Shown here: piece by piece, positions 51,855-61,492 of the stretch
How the letters are laid out: every line of letters begins with the position of its first letter
How positions within the stretch are numbered: the first letter of the stretch is position 1
NCBI RefSeq assembly: GCF_018919265.1
Contig: NZ_JAHLQO010000003.1
Span: 248,001 to 312,000 of the forward strand
DNA length: 64,000 nt
From: Peptoniphilus ovalis
GTDB lineage: Bacteria > Bacillota > Clostridia > Tissierellales > Peptoniphilaceae
Reading direction: 5' to 3'
Program-made: the position numbers and the translations under genes
Notes under the pieces: model-generated
Seen by the model: only the letters and a program-made list of their open reading frames with translations
Databases searched by the model: none
Told to the model about the DNA's origin: nothing

Positions 51855-52658
51855 ATGAAATCTAAATATAAAATTGGAGAGATAGCAAAAATTTATAATA
51901 TATCTACAGATACTCTAAGACTCTATGAAAAAATGGAGCTTTTAGTTCCCAAGAGAGGTGAAAATTCTTATAGATACTATACAATTTTTGATGTTTGGAA
52001 ATTAAATGTGATAAAGACCATGAAAAGTCTTGGAGTTCAACTAAAAGATATTAAGAAATTTTTAGAAAATAGATCCGTTGAAGACGAAATTAATCTTTTA
52101 GAAGATGAATTTTCATATATTGAAGAACAAATAGATGATTTATTTTATCAGAAAAATCATATTGCAAATAGAATTGAAATTTTAAAAGATGCTCAAAATT
52201 TTAAAGATGATTTTAAAATATTTTATAAAGAGTTACCTGCAAGAAAAGTTGTATACATTAAAACTGAAATAACTTTAGATGATGAAGTGGATCTTGCATA
52301 TACAAAACTTTCAAATAATGTGAATGATAAAATTTCATTTTTCAATAGAGATTTTGGGATGATATTAAGTTTAAATAAGGCTAAAAAAGGAAGTTTCAGT
52401 GAGTATTCAAAGGGTTTTTTGATTATTGAAAACGACATGAAATATGAAGATGAGATTTCACAAGGAAACTATATGCTTATACGATTTAGAGGTCCATATT
52501 CCAATGCGAAAAAAGCCTATGAAATTTTATTTAAAGAGATAGAAGAAAAAAATTTAAAAACAGATAATTATTTTATCGAAAGATATATTGTAGATATTAA
52601 TTTAACTGACAATGAAGATGAATATTTGACAGAAATCCAAATTAGAATACTAAATTAA
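51855..52658 (+). CDS. MerR-family transcriptional regulator with effector-binding domain
   Basis: A 267-residue protein. Residues 1-75 are a MerR winged helix (KIGEIAKIYNISTDTLRLYEKMELL) followed by the dimerisation coiled coil (about 80-120) and a BmrR/GyrI-like ligand domain (about 130-265). It starts inside the promoter region it should bind (51815-51845). A multidrug-sensing activator of the divergent MATE pump is the most likely role; this is an inference from layout. Confidence 0.9.
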   Translation: MKSKYKIGEIAKIYNISTDTLRLYEKMELLVPKRGENSYRYYTIFDVWKLNVIKTMKSLGVQLKDIKKFLENRSVEDEINLLEDEFSYIEEQIDDLFYQKNHIANRIEILKDAQNFKDDFKIFYKELPARKVVYIKTEITLDDEVDLAYTKLSNNVNDKISFFNRDFGMILSLNKAKKGSFSEYSKGFLIIENDMKYEDEISQGNYMLIRFRGPYSNAKKAYEILFKEIEEKNLKTDNYFIERYIVDINLTDNEDEYLTEIQIRILN

Positions 52659-52659
52659 A

Positions 52660-52694
52660 AAATTCTAATTATAATTTACTTACAATTAGAATTT
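52660..52694. terminator. Bidirectional terminator between the MerR and VWA-like genes
   Basis: AAATTCTAATT/AATTAGAATTT, an 11-bp perfect stem with 13-nt loop between convergent genes. Confidence 0.75.
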
Positions 52695-54379
52695 CATATT
52701 TTATTTATTTCTTTTTGAATAAATTTTCCAGCAACATTTGCTATCTGCGAAATTTTTTGTATTTTCACAAATTTATTTTTATAAAGCTTCCTAGCATTTT
52801 CAATATTATCTCTATTTAAAACTGCTGAAATTTTAACTCCTATTTTTCTAAGTTCTAAAAGTTCTTTTTCGGTATCTTTTAAAGATACTTCATCAGAATA
52901 ATTTTTATTAGGTATTATCCCCTTTATGACCAAAGGTCTAAAATCGCTTGGATTTGCATCAGTTAAAATTATTGAAAAAAGATTTTTGTTTTTACCAATT
53001 AAATATCTGTAAGCTTTAAAAAAATATCCATCTCTATTCCATCCAATGGATTTATATCTAAATATTCTTTTAATATCAGATTTCTCATCGTAGTCTTTTA
53101 AAATTATAATAACTGTGTAGTCCTGAACAGTTTGATAGGAAATAATTCGATTTTTTATATTATTATTTTCAAGGGATTTAGATATAATATAAGCTTCAAT
53201 TGCAATGTCTGATTCAATATTAAGAAGTGAAGCCGACGCATCTAATATTAAATCAACTGTCAAACTATTTGATTCGCCCTTAATCTTATGCTCGAAAATT
53301 TTTGCTCTATCAGAAATTTGTGATTTATAAGCAATTTTTCCAACTAGCTTTCCCCTGTTAGAAAGCTCTTCTTCAAATATAGGATTCGAATTAATTGATA
53401 ATTTTAATTTTTTTGTCAGCGATGTAATTGTACTATTGTATAAATTTTTATTTTCATTAAACTTTAATAAATGCCTTTTTACTGCCTTATCATTTAGCTC
53501 TTGATTTAAGTCCTTGTCATTTTTTTCTATGCCTTTAGTGAAATAAATCTTTGACTTTCTATGACCCTCCACTGAAATTTCATTTTCAATTGCAAGTCTT
53601 TTTTCTTCGTCAAAAAGTGACTTTCCAAAGGTCTTTTCAATATAAGAAAGTTTTTGAGATTTTTTCTTTCTCATAAAATTTAAGAAAATATTTCCGACTT
53701 GTACTGACTTTTTTACCTTGTCATCTTTAAACATTGAAAGCATATTTGATCTTTCAAGACTTACATTGCCTGCTGCCCCAAACAAATTAAAATCAAGTGC
53801 AAATTTTGGCTTCAGGTTATAATTTTCTTTGTATCTTGCATATTTTATCAAAAGATTTAAAACTCGCTCTTCAATATTTTTTCCATTTGTATCTTCTGCT
53901 AGATAAAAATTTTCATAGATTAATCTTTCTTTATTATTTAACTTTTTATAGTCATTACCCAAAACAACATTCATCTTCTTCATTTGAAGTGAATAGACAA
54001 GATTTTCTTTAAGAGCTAAATTTCTCCTTGCAAGATCGTTCTTATCATCTAAAAATTCTCTAGCATATTTTTTTCTTAAACTTTTTAAAACATTTCTATC
54101 TCTAACTTCTTTTCTGTAGCAAAAATCTTCTAGAAGATAAATAGCAAGCATATCAAATTTATTTCTGTAAATATTAAAAGTCCAATTATCAAATAATTTA
54201 TTTAAAGAATCTATACCAAAAAATTTTATAGCAAGTCCTATAATTAAATTCATATAAAAATCAGGATTTCCCGATAAGTTCTCACCTATTATAAAAGTAT
54301 CTACATCATAGTTTTTAGCTGCAGCCCACTGCAAATTATTTATTCGATTTTCTTTAATTCTAAAATCTTTATCAAACAT
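52694..54379 (-). CDS. VWA-like protein partnered with a MoxR-type ATPase
   Basis: A 561-residue, Lys-rich cytoplasmic protein, no signal peptide or membrane helix. The C-terminal 180 residues form a von Willebrand factor A-like domain with a degenerate metal site (DLILDASASL, then SYQTVQDYTVI and ILTDANPSD). The long N-terminal part is not recognised. MoxR ATPase plus VWA protein pairs, such as NorQ/NorD and CbbQ/CbbO, act as chaperones that insert metal cofactors or remodel enzymes. ATG at 54379 is used; a TTG 12 bases upstream has no better site. Target unknown. Confidence 0.75.
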   Translation of the reverse strand: MFDKDFRIKENRINNLQWAAAKNYDVDTFIIGENLSGNPDFYMNLIIGLAIKFFGIDSLNKLFDNWTFNIYRNKFDMLAIYLLEDFCYRKEVRDRNVLKSLRKKYAREFLDDKNDLARRNLALKENLVYSLQMKKMNVVLGNDYKKLNNKERLIYENFYLAEDTNGKNIEERVLNLLIKYARYKENYNLKPKFALDFNLFGAAGNVSLERSNMLSMFKDDKVKKSVQVGNIFLNFMRKKKSQKLSYIEKTFGKSLFDEEKRLAIENEISVEGHRKSKIYFTKGIEKNDKDLNQELNDKAVKRHLLKFNENKNLYNSTITSLTKKLKLSINSNPIFEEELSNRGKLVGKIAYKSQISDRAKIFEHKIKGESNSLTVDLILDASASLLNIESDIAIEAYIISKSLENNNIKNRIISYQTVQDYTVIIILKDYDEKSDIKRIFRYKSIGWNRDGYFFKAYRYLIGKNKNLFSIILTDANPSDFRPLVIKGIIPNKNYSDEVSLKDTEKELLELRKIGVKISAVLNRDNIENARKLYKNKFVKIQKISQIANVAGKFIQKEINKI

Positions 54380-54380
54380 T

Positions 54381-55256
54381 TTATTTACCAAATAAATCTA
54401 AATAATAAATTTCACTCTCAAATCTCGACTTGATTAAATCCATGATTAAATCTTCTTCAAAAACATCGAATATTTTATTTGTGATTGTTAGATTAAGTGC
54501 TTCTGTAAGTTCAAGTCCTTCTCTAGCTAAATCTATAGCATCAAAAATTCCCCTCAAATCAGGTGCATACTCAGAAATTTCATTGGATTCAGATTTTAAT
54601 TTTAGATCATAAAAGAAATTTACAATATCTTTTAAATATCTTTCGTTAATAAATTGATATTCTTCTCTTATTAATTCTGCAAGTTCATCTCTTTCAATAG
54701 TTGGCATTTTTATAATTACAAATCTTGAAAGAAGGGCTTCGTTTAAATCTCTTGTCCCTTCATAACCATAATTCATTGTTGCTATAAATCTTGTTGCTGG
54801 ATGAATCTTAATTAAATCATAACCAGGAATATCAATAATTCTTCTGTAATCTAAAGTGGAGTGCAAAACTGACATAGCTTCATTTTTTGCCATGTTAATT
54901 TCATCTAATACAGCAAAACCACCAACTTTACTTGCTGTAGAAATTGGACCATCTTTAAAAATCACATTACCATCTTTTAATGTTTCATCTCCAATTAAAA
55001 TAGAGCTATCAACATTTACATGAAAAGATATATTCCACATTGGCCTTTTAAAAATATAGGAAAGATTTTCTGCCAATACATTTTTTCCAGTTGATTTTTC
55101 TCCAACTAGCAATATATTTTTTCCAGCTAGAATTGCAGATATTGCCTGCTTTAAAATTTTATCACCATGATATTTAAAATGAGGTTTTGAAATTCTATTT
55201 TTATATTTTTCATCAAAGGGATTTTCTTCGATGAATTTTAAAATTTTATCTTCCAT
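54381..55256 (-). CDS. MoxR/NorQ-like AAA+ ATPase
   Basis: A 291-residue AAA+ ATPase. Walker A is GEKSTGKNVL (about 52-61), in which the residue after Lys is Asn instead of the usual Thr/Ser; Walker B is GGFAVLDEINMAK (about 112-124); sensor 1 lies in RFIATMNYGYEGTRDLNEALLSRF, and the arginine finger region follows. Typical length of the MoxR/NorQ group. It sits between a CC/Se-motif protein and the VWA-like protein, with two- to three-base gaps, so the three form one operon. Confidence 0.88.
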   Translation of the reverse strand: MEDKILKFIEENPFDEKYKNRISKPHFKYHGDKILKQAISAILAGKNILLVGEKSTGKNVLAENLSYIFKRPMWNISFHVNVDSSILIGDETLKDGNVIFKDGPISTASKVGGFAVLDEINMAKNEAMSVLHSTLDYRRIIDIPGYDLIKIHPATRFIATMNYGYEGTRDLNEALLSRFVIIKMPTIERDELAELIREEYQFINERYLKDIVNFFYDLKLKSESNEISEYAPDLRGIFDAIDLAREGLELTEALNLTITNKIFDVFEEDLIMDLIKSRFESEIYYLDLFGK

Positions 55257-55258
55257 AA

Positions 55259-55582
55259 TTAATTTCTCTCAATTGAATTAATTTCATTTACAATGTAAAA
55301 TTTCTTAAAATTTCCAATTCCAAATACAGAAATTTCAATTTCTTCATCTTCATCTATAAAAAAATCAATATTTGGATTGTAAAAAATTTCTACATTGTCA
55401 GCTTCATCGTCGTATTTTAAATATCTATCTCTATCTCCTGTATCCTTGTGAGAAATATTAAAATCAACTGTGCCAATAGTGCAACAGCTCTCCTTTGAAT
55501 TTAAATCTGGATCAATAAATAGTGAATTTATATTTTTCTTTCTTGCAAATTCCAATGCTTTTTTATTTAACTTAAATTTCAT
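55259..55582 (-). CDS. CC/Se-motif family (seleno)protein homologue, Cys-Cys form
   Basis: A 107-residue protein. The segment KESCCTIGTVDF (about 31-42) holds adjacent cysteines; in relatives one of these can be selenocysteine. The rest is acidic, beta-rich and resembles the HesB/IscA-like fold in layout (short helix, strands, DEDEEIEISVFGIGNFKKFYI). It could bind a metal or an Fe-S cluster or act as a thiol redox protein. AGGAGA precedes the ATG. First gene of the CC-MoxR-VWA operon. Assignment is by memory of the family motif; medium certainty. Confidence 0.6.
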   Translation of the reverse strand: MKFKLNKKALEFARKKNINSLFIDPDLNSKESCCTIGTVDFNISHKDTGDRDRYLKYDDEADNVEIFYNPNIDFFIDEDEEIEISVFGIGNFKKFYIVNEINSIERN

Positions 55583-55594
55583 AACATCTCCTAA

Positions 55595-55625
55595 ATAAAA
55601 AAAGGTGACAAAATGCCACCTTTTC
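55595..55625 (-). terminator. Terminator of cstA
   Basis: Minus strand AAAAGGTG/CACCTTTT stem with 9-nt loop followed by seven T. It lies directly upstream of the CC/Se-motif gene. Confidence 0.88.
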
Positions 55626-55639
55626 TAAAAATAATTTAA

Positions 55640-57094
55640 TTAATCTAAAACTGTATTTTCAATTCTGATTCTATTTTTCTTACCAGCTCTAATTACAAAT
55701 GCTGCATATAAGAAAGCAAGAACTGCTGCTACTGGATAAGCAATAACATAAGGTTGTGCAAGTCCAATTGGATCAGCGTGAATTATAAATGAGAATACAA
55801 TAAATGTGTAGAATACACCTGGAATTAGTGTCATTAAATAATTCTTGTTATTATACATTAAATATATAGTTGCAACTGCAAGTGCAAAAATTGCTACGAA
55901 TTGGTTTGTGAATCCAAAGTATCTCCAAAGAATGTTAAATCCATTAGGATTTGTCTTTGCAAAGAATAAAATGCCAGCTGCAGGTACGAATAGGCATGCT
56001 GCAAGTCCAGCTCTCTTAGTTGGAGATTTTTGATCAATATTTAATTCTTCTGCAATTATAAGTCTTAGTGATCTAAATGCAGTGTCCCCAGAAGTAATAG
56101 GAAATGCAATTACACCAAGAACTGCTAGGAGTCCTCCAATATTACCCATGAAATATTTTGAAATCTTACCAACCATAAGAGTTCCTGGAGTATCAAGAGC
56201 TGCATTTCCTGTTGAGAATAAAACCATAGCTCCTGCTGCCCAAATCATAGCTATAAAACCTTCAGTTATCATTGCTGAATAGAAAGTTGATTTTGCTTCT
56301 CTTTCAGTTTTAATAGTTCTTGAGATAAGAGTTACTTGAGAACCGTGGAAACCTGAAAGAATACCGCAAGCTACTGTAATAAAAAATGCTGGAATGAATT
56401 TTTGTCCTGCAGGATGTTCTGCTAAAAGTCCAGCACCTGCAAAGCTAAGATCTCCTGATCCCTTAAATATAATTCCAATAAAAACACCAATTGCTGAAAT
56501 AATTAGAAATGCTCCGAATACTGGATAAATTCTACCAATCAATTTGTCAATTGGAAGAATAGTAGATGCGATATAGTAAATAAAAATAACTGCATAAATT
56601 ATCCAAATAGCATTAGAACTAGGATCCACTCCTAATACGTCATTAGCAATTAAATCTCCTGGAGTATAAACGAAAACTACACCTGTTAATAATAATAAGA
56701 TTGCAATAACTATATTGTAGAATTTACGTACTCCATCTCCTACATACTTTCCTACTAATCTTGGTACTTGAGAGCCGCCATTCCTCATTGAAATAAAACC
56801 TGTCATATAATCATGAAGTGCTCCTGCAAATACACAACCTATTGGAATTGCTAAGAATGCAATAGGTCCAAATAAAATACCTTGAATAGGTCCTAAGATT
56901 GGGCCTGTACCAGCGATATTAAGCAAGTTAATAAGCCAATTTTTCTTTTCACTCATTACTACATAGTCAATACCGTCAGCCTTTCTTACTGCTGGAGTTT
57001 CTCTGTCATCTGGTTCTAATTGAGATTCAATATACTTAGAATATAGATAACCCCCAACAAATAAAATTACTAAGCCAATAATAAATAATACCAT
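55640..57094 (-). CDS. cstA: CstA-family carbon starvation protein (peptide/pyruvate transporter)
   Basis: A 484-residue membrane protein with about 12-13 hydrophobic helices. DRETPAVRKADGIDYV after the first helix, GTGPILGPIQG and RNGGSQVPRLVGKYVG are conserved in CstA. Family members import peptides or pyruvate. It is of the short type common in anaerobes. AGGAGG precedes the ATG. Monocistronic with its own promoter and terminator. Confidence 0.92.
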   Translation of the reverse strand: MVLFIIGLVILFVGGYLYSKYIESQLEPDDRETPAVRKADGIDYVVMSEKKNWLINLLNIAGTGPILGPIQGILFGPIAFLAIPIGCVFAGALHDYMTGFISMRNGGSQVPRLVGKYVGDGVRKFYNIVIAILLLLTGVVFVYTPGDLIANDVLGVDPSSNAIWIIYAVIFIYYIASTILPIDKLIGRIYPVFGAFLIISAIGVFIGIIFKGSGDLSFAGAGLLAEHPAGQKFIPAFFITVACGILSGFHGSQVTLISRTIKTEREAKSTFYSAMITEGFIAMIWAAGAMVLFSTGNAALDTPGTLMVGKISKYFMGNIGGLLAVLGVIAFPITSGDTAFRSLRLIIAEELNIDQKSPTKRAGLAACLFVPAAGILFFAKTNPNGFNILWRYFGFTNQFVAIFALAVATIYLMYNNKNYLMTLIPGVFYTFIVFSFIIHADPIGLAQPYVIAYPVAAVLAFLYAAFVIRAGKKNRIRIENTVLD

Positions 57095-57128
57095 ATTTTC
57101 CCTCCTAACAATTTATTATCTTAAATAT

Positions 57129-57156
57129 ATTATAGTATAAAAATAAATAAAGACAA
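57129..57156 (-). promoter_or_regulatory. Promoter of cstA
   Basis: TTGTCT (57151-57156), 16-bp spacer, TATAAT (57129-57134), minus strand. Confidence 0.65.
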
Positions 57157-57338
57157 GACCTTTTAATTCACTTATTCTTCATGAATAATTGTATTTTTAT
57201 AAATTGAATTTTCGTCTCTTGTATTCATTTAATGCTATATATTTTACAAAAAGTTTACATAAATTGTCGTAAAAATTATTTTAACTATATTAATTTTGTA
57301 AATTTTTACGAAAAGTTACTATAATTAACTCTAACAAA

Positions 57339-58634
57339 TTAAATACTATAGTCATAATTTAATATATTCGCCCTTGCTTCACTTATAAAATAAAGTGAGC
57401 CTGTAATTAAAATTAAATCATCTTCTTCGTATTTTTCTTTATAAAATTTGAGTGCCTCATCTATTGGGAGAACTTCAGCTTTAAGTCCATATTCTTCAGC
57501 TTCTTTTTTAAGCTCATTTGAATCAGACCCTCTCTTATAATCAAGAGGTGTAATTACAATTTCTTTAGTATAATTTGAAATCAACTTAAGCATCTTTTTA
57601 TGCTCTTTGTCTGATAAAACTGACATTATTAAACGAAGATTATTGTAGTTGAAATTTTCAATAGAATTTATTAAATTTTTAATTCCATCAAAGTTGTGAG
57701 CTCCATCGAGAATTATTAGAGGATCTTTTGATACAATTTCCATTCTGCCTGCCCAAATTGAGCTTTCTATTCTCTTCTTTATTTTTTGAATGTTAATATT
57801 TAATAAACCCTTTTTATTTAAAAGATAAAGTGAATAAATTGCTCCGATGGCATTTTCTATTTGATAAATACCAATTTGTTTTAAGCTAAATTCATAAAAG
57901 TCGTTAAGTTTTATTTTAAATCTAGAACCTCTTAAATCTGATTCAATAACTTCAACCTCTAAATCTTTAGTTTCATAAAGTTCTGATGATTTTAATTCTG
58001 CTTCTCTTCTTATAACTTTTAAAATTTTTTCATCTTTATTAGTTGTTACTGTTAGTCCCTTTTCAGTAATTATTCCAGCCTTTGCATCTGCTATTTCTTC
58101 AATAGTATCGCCAAGGTATTCCATGTGATCCATTGAGATTGAAGTTATTATTGAAATTAATTTCTCATCACTTGAGAAAATATTTGTAGAATCTGCTCTT
58201 CCGCCCATTCCTACTTCTATAACACAAATATCCACTTTTTTCTTGTCATAGTATATTATTGACATAATTGTCAAAAATTCAAAAAGATTTAATTCTCCGA
58301 ATTCATCAATAATTTCAGGTTCTTTTTTTATTATAAATTCTGCAATTTCTACAAAATCTTCTTCAGAAATTTCATTATCTCCAATTTTAATTCTATCTCT
58401 ATAAGTTATTAAATGAGGAGATACGAAGCTTCCCACTTCGTAATCCTCTTTTAATATATCCTTCATAAAATTTACTGTTGAGCCCTTGCCATTTGTTCCT
58501 GCAACATGAATTACTTTTAAATTCTTGTGAGGTGAACCAATTATTTCTAAGAATTTTTTAATTCTAATATTTCCTTTGGACTTAAATTTTCCAATACGGC
58601 TCTCTATATTTTTTACAGCATCTAAATATTTCAT
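57339..58634 (-). CDS. folC: Folylpolyglutamate synthase / dihydrofolate synthase
   Basis: A 431-residue Mur-ligase-family enzyme that adds glutamate to folates (and possibly dihydropteroate). The P-loop is HVAGTNGKGSTVNF (about 43-56), the Mg-binding region VIEVGMGGRADSTN follows, and ILDGAHN marks the start of the C-terminal domain. It overlaps valS by four bases (ATGA), the usual clostridial valS-folC pair. It supports the THF pool used by the hut one-carbon steps. Confidence 0.95.
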   Translation of the reverse strand: MKYLDAVKNIESRIGKFKSKGNIRIKKFLEIIGSPHKNLKVIHVAGTNGKGSTVNFMKDILKEDYEVGSFVSPHLITYRDRIKIGDNEISEEDFVEIAEFIIKKEPEIIDEFGELNLFEFLTIMSIIYYDKKKVDICVIEVGMGGRADSTNIFSSDEKLISIITSISMDHMEYLGDTIEEIADAKAGIITEKGLTVTTNKDEKILKVIRREAELKSSELYETKDLEVEVIESDLRGSRFKIKLNDFYEFSLKQIGIYQIENAIGAIYSLYLLNKKGLLNINIQKIKKRIESSIWAGRMEIVSKDPLIILDGAHNFDGIKNLINSIENFNYNNLRLIMSVLSDKEHKKMLKLISNYTKEIVITPLDYKRGSDSNELKKEAEEYGLKAEVLPIDEALKFYKEKYEEDDLILITGSLYFISEARANILNYDYSI

Positions 58635-61282
58635 AGATTTTTTTCAACCTTTGCAATTTGCTCTTCAACGGTTTTTAAAATTTCTTCATATTTTGAAACT
58701 TTTGCCTTTTCTTCCTCTATTAGCTTTTCCGGAGCTTTTGACACAAATCCTTCATTAGAAAGTTTGCCTTTTGCTCTTTTAAGTTCTGAATCAGCTTCTT
58801 TTTTATCCTTTTGAAGTCTCGCAAGCTCTTTTTCAAAGTCTACAAGTTCTTTAAGTGGAAGTTGAATTTCTGCTCTATCAAGTACAATTGCTATATTTTC
58901 AGAATTTTTCTTTGTTTCATCATCTGTAATTTCAACAGAATTTGAGTATCCAAGATTTAAAATTAAATTTTTAAGTTCTTCAAAAATTTCTTTAATTTCA
59001 GAATCTTTTGTATAAACAATTGTGTTTGATTTTTTAGAGTTTTCAATATTCATTTCAGCTCTGGCATTTCTAATTTCACGAATTGCATTTTCTATATATT
59101 CTGTAGCTTTTTCTTCTTTTTCAAATACAAATTTTTCATTGTATTTTGGCCAATCGCTCACAATTAAAGCAGTACCTCTATTAGGAAGAGCTTGCCAAAT
59201 TTCTTCAGTGATATATGGCATAAATGGATGAAGAAGTTTTAAAATATTTTCTAAAACATATAATAAAACTTTTACTGTATTATTCTTTTCTTCTGCGTTG
59301 TCTGAATATAGAACTGGCTTTACAATTTCAATGTACCAGTCGCAGAAATCTGACCAAATAAAGTCATAAATATCTGATGCTGCAAGTCCTATTTCATATT
59401 TATCAATTTTTTCTGTCATTGATTTTACAACTCTTTGAAGTTTTGAAATTATCCACTTATCTTCATAATTAAGTTTTTCTACATTAAAGTTAGAATCTTC
59501 AATTTCATCAGACATATTCATCATTAAAAATCTTGTTGCATTCCAAAGTTTGTTGGCAAAGTTTCTATTTGCTTCAACTCTTTTTGTGTAGAATCTCATA
59601 TCATTTCCTGGAGTATTTCCAGTTACAAGAGTAAATCTAAGGGCATCTGCTCCATATTCATCAATGATATCAAGTGGGTCAATACCATTTCCAAGAGATT
59701 TACTCATCTTTCTACCTTGGTCATCTCTTACAAGGCCATTTAAAAGTACGTCCTTAAATGGGAGCTTTCCAGTTTGTTCAAGTGCAGAAAATACCATTCT
59801 AATTACCCAGAAGAAAATAATGTCATAACCTGTTACAAGCACATTTGTTGGATAGAAATATTTAAAATCTTCTGTTTCTTCAGGCCATCCCATTGTTGAG
59901 AAAGGCCAAAGTGCTGATGAGAACCAAGTATCTAATGTGTCTTCATCTTGAGTATAGGTTTTATTTTCATGACCTGGTGTATTTGATGGATCTTCTCTTG
60001 ATACTACAATTTCATCATCAGTGTCTGAATACCAAACTGGAAGTCTATGTCCCCACCAAAGTTGTCTTGAAATATTCCAATCACGAATATTTTCTAGCCA
60101 ATTTTCATAAATTTTTCCAAATCTCTCAGGAATTATGTTTAGATTTCCCTCTCTGTATTCACGAAGAGCCGGTTCTGCAAGAGGTTTCATCTTTACAAAC
60201 CATTGCTTAGAGATAAGTGGTTCTATAACTGTCTTACATCTTTCACAGTGACCAACAGCATTGTGGTGATGTTTTTCTCCAAGATATAATCCCTTTTCTT
60301 CAAAGTCAGCAATTATTTTCTTTCTTGCTTCAAATCTTTCAAGACCTGCATAGGCTCCTGCATTTTCATTTAAATATCCCTTGCCATCCATTATTATAAA
60401 TTGACCAAGGTCATGTCTTGCTCCAACTTCAAAGTCATTAGGGTCGTGTGATGGAGTAATTTTTACTGCACCTGATCCAAATTCCATATCAACATATGAA
60501 TCTGCTATAATTGGAATCTTTTTATTGTCCATAACTGGAATTACTACATATTCTCCAATTAAGTCCTTGTATCTTTCATCTTCTGGATTAACTGCAATTG
60601 CCAAGTCTCCAGGAATTGTTTCTGGACGAGTTGTGGCTATTTCTATTCCACCATCTCTATCTGCAAAGGGATATTTGAAATGCCAAATATGTCCATCTTG
60701 TTCAATATGTTCAACTTCTGCATCTGAAATTGAAGTTTCACAACTTGGACACCAGTTGATAATTCTATTGCCTCTGTAAATTAATCCCTTTTCATATAGT
60801 TCAATGAAAACTTCCTCAACAGCGTGAGATAAATTTTCATCAAGGGTAAAACTTTGTCTTGACCAATCGCATGAAACTCCTAGTTTTTTAAGTTGGTTTA
60901 CAATATTTCCACCATATTCGTGAGTCCAATCCCAGGCATGTTCTAGGAATTCTTCTCTTGATATTTCATCTTTTGAAATTCCTTCTTTTTTTAATTTTTC
61001 TACAACTTTTGATTCAGTTGAAATAGATGCGTGGTCTGTTCCTGGAATCCAAAGAGCAGAATATCCTTGCATTCTTTTAGTTCTAATTAAAATATCTTGA
61101 ATAGTGTTATTAAGTGCATGACCCATGTGAAGATTACCAGTTACATTTGGAGGTGGCATAACAATTGAATAAGGCTTTTTGTTTTCATCTACTTCAGCTC
61201 TAAAAAATTCATTATCCATCCAATAATCATAAATTTTTTCTTCAAACTCCTTGGGAGCGTAAGTTTTGTTTAATTCTTTCAT
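58631..61282 (-). CDS. valS: Valine-tRNA ligase
   Basis: An 883-residue class I synthetase. The HIGH-type motif is HMGH (52-55) after PPPNVTGNL; the KMSKS motif is in RKMSKSLGNG (about 525); the editing domain lies between them and a C-terminal coiled-coil arm (about 815-880) ends the protein. AGGAGG precedes the ATG. Controlled by an upstream T-box (61493-61690). Confidence 0.97.
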   Translation of the reverse strand: MKELNKTYAPKEFEEKIYDYWMDNEFFRAEVDENKKPYSIVMPPPNVTGNLHMGHALNNTIQDILIRTKRMQGYSALWIPGTDHASISTESKVVEKLKKEGISKDEISREEFLEHAWDWTHEYGGNIVNQLKKLGVSCDWSRQSFTLDENLSHAVEEVFIELYEKGLIYRGNRIINWCPSCETSISDAEVEHIEQDGHIWHFKYPFADRDGGIEIATTRPETIPGDLAIAVNPEDERYKDLIGEYVVIPVMDNKKIPIIADSYVDMEFGSGAVKITPSHDPNDFEVGARHDLGQFIIMDGKGYLNENAGAYAGLERFEARKKIIADFEEKGLYLGEKHHHNAVGHCERCKTVIEPLISKQWFVKMKPLAEPALREYREGNLNIIPERFGKIYENWLENIRDWNISRQLWWGHRLPVWYSDTDDEIVVSREDPSNTPGHENKTYTQDEDTLDTWFSSALWPFSTMGWPEETEDFKYFYPTNVLVTGYDIIFFWVIRMVFSALEQTGKLPFKDVLLNGLVRDDQGRKMSKSLGNGIDPLDIIDEYGADALRFTLVTGNTPGNDMRFYTKRVEANRNFANKLWNATRFLMMNMSDEIEDSNFNVEKLNYEDKWIISKLQRVVKSMTEKIDKYEIGLAASDIYDFIWSDFCDWYIEIVKPVLYSDNAEEKNNTVKVLLYVLENILKLLHPFMPYITEEIWQALPNRGTALIVSDWPKYNEKFVFEKEEKATEYIENAIREIRNARAEMNIENSKKSNTIVYTKDSEIKEIFEELKNLILNLGYSNSVEITDDETKKNSENIAIVLDRAEIQLPLKELVDFEKELARLQKDKKEADSELKRAKGKLSNEGFVSKAPEKLIEEEKAKVSKYEEILKTVEEQIAKVEKNL

Positions 61283-61492
61283 CTTTCCTCCTAATATGTT
61301 TTTAATAAATTTTATTTTTTGTTATTTTTCTTATGAGACAGTCTAATCATTTTAGCAGGCTGCCCTTTAGGGCTGTCTGCATTTAATTAAGACTTTTATA
61401 TTTATAAGGGCGGTCCTAAAGGAAAGCCCTTAAAGTTTAATTCAATTCTCTCTTAGGTCCAGTCTTAAAAAAAGTTCCTACTTCTATAAAAT
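61283..61492 (-). other. Structured leader segment between the valS T-box terminator and valS
   Basis: About 210 nt with several perfect pairings on the minus strand: TAAGACT (61461-61467) with AGTCTTA (61388-61394) enclosing TAAGGGC/GCCCTTA (61426-61432 with 61405-61411); then GCAG..CTGC (61377-61380 with 61355-61358) around GCCCTAAAGGGC. A GACAG/CTGTC pairing is also possible. No U-run terminator follows. Not recognised as a known RNA class. Confidence 0.55.

Noticed and set aside
59893-60210. 105-codon plus-strand frame inside valS
   Set aside because: Antisense shadow of a highly conserved gene; no start signal.
61283-61492. Guanidine (ykkC-I) or ppGpp riboswitch identity for the second valS leader element
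   Set aside because: CTGGACC-AAGAGAG is vaguely similar to the ykkC start, but the rest of the core is not found; left unclassified.
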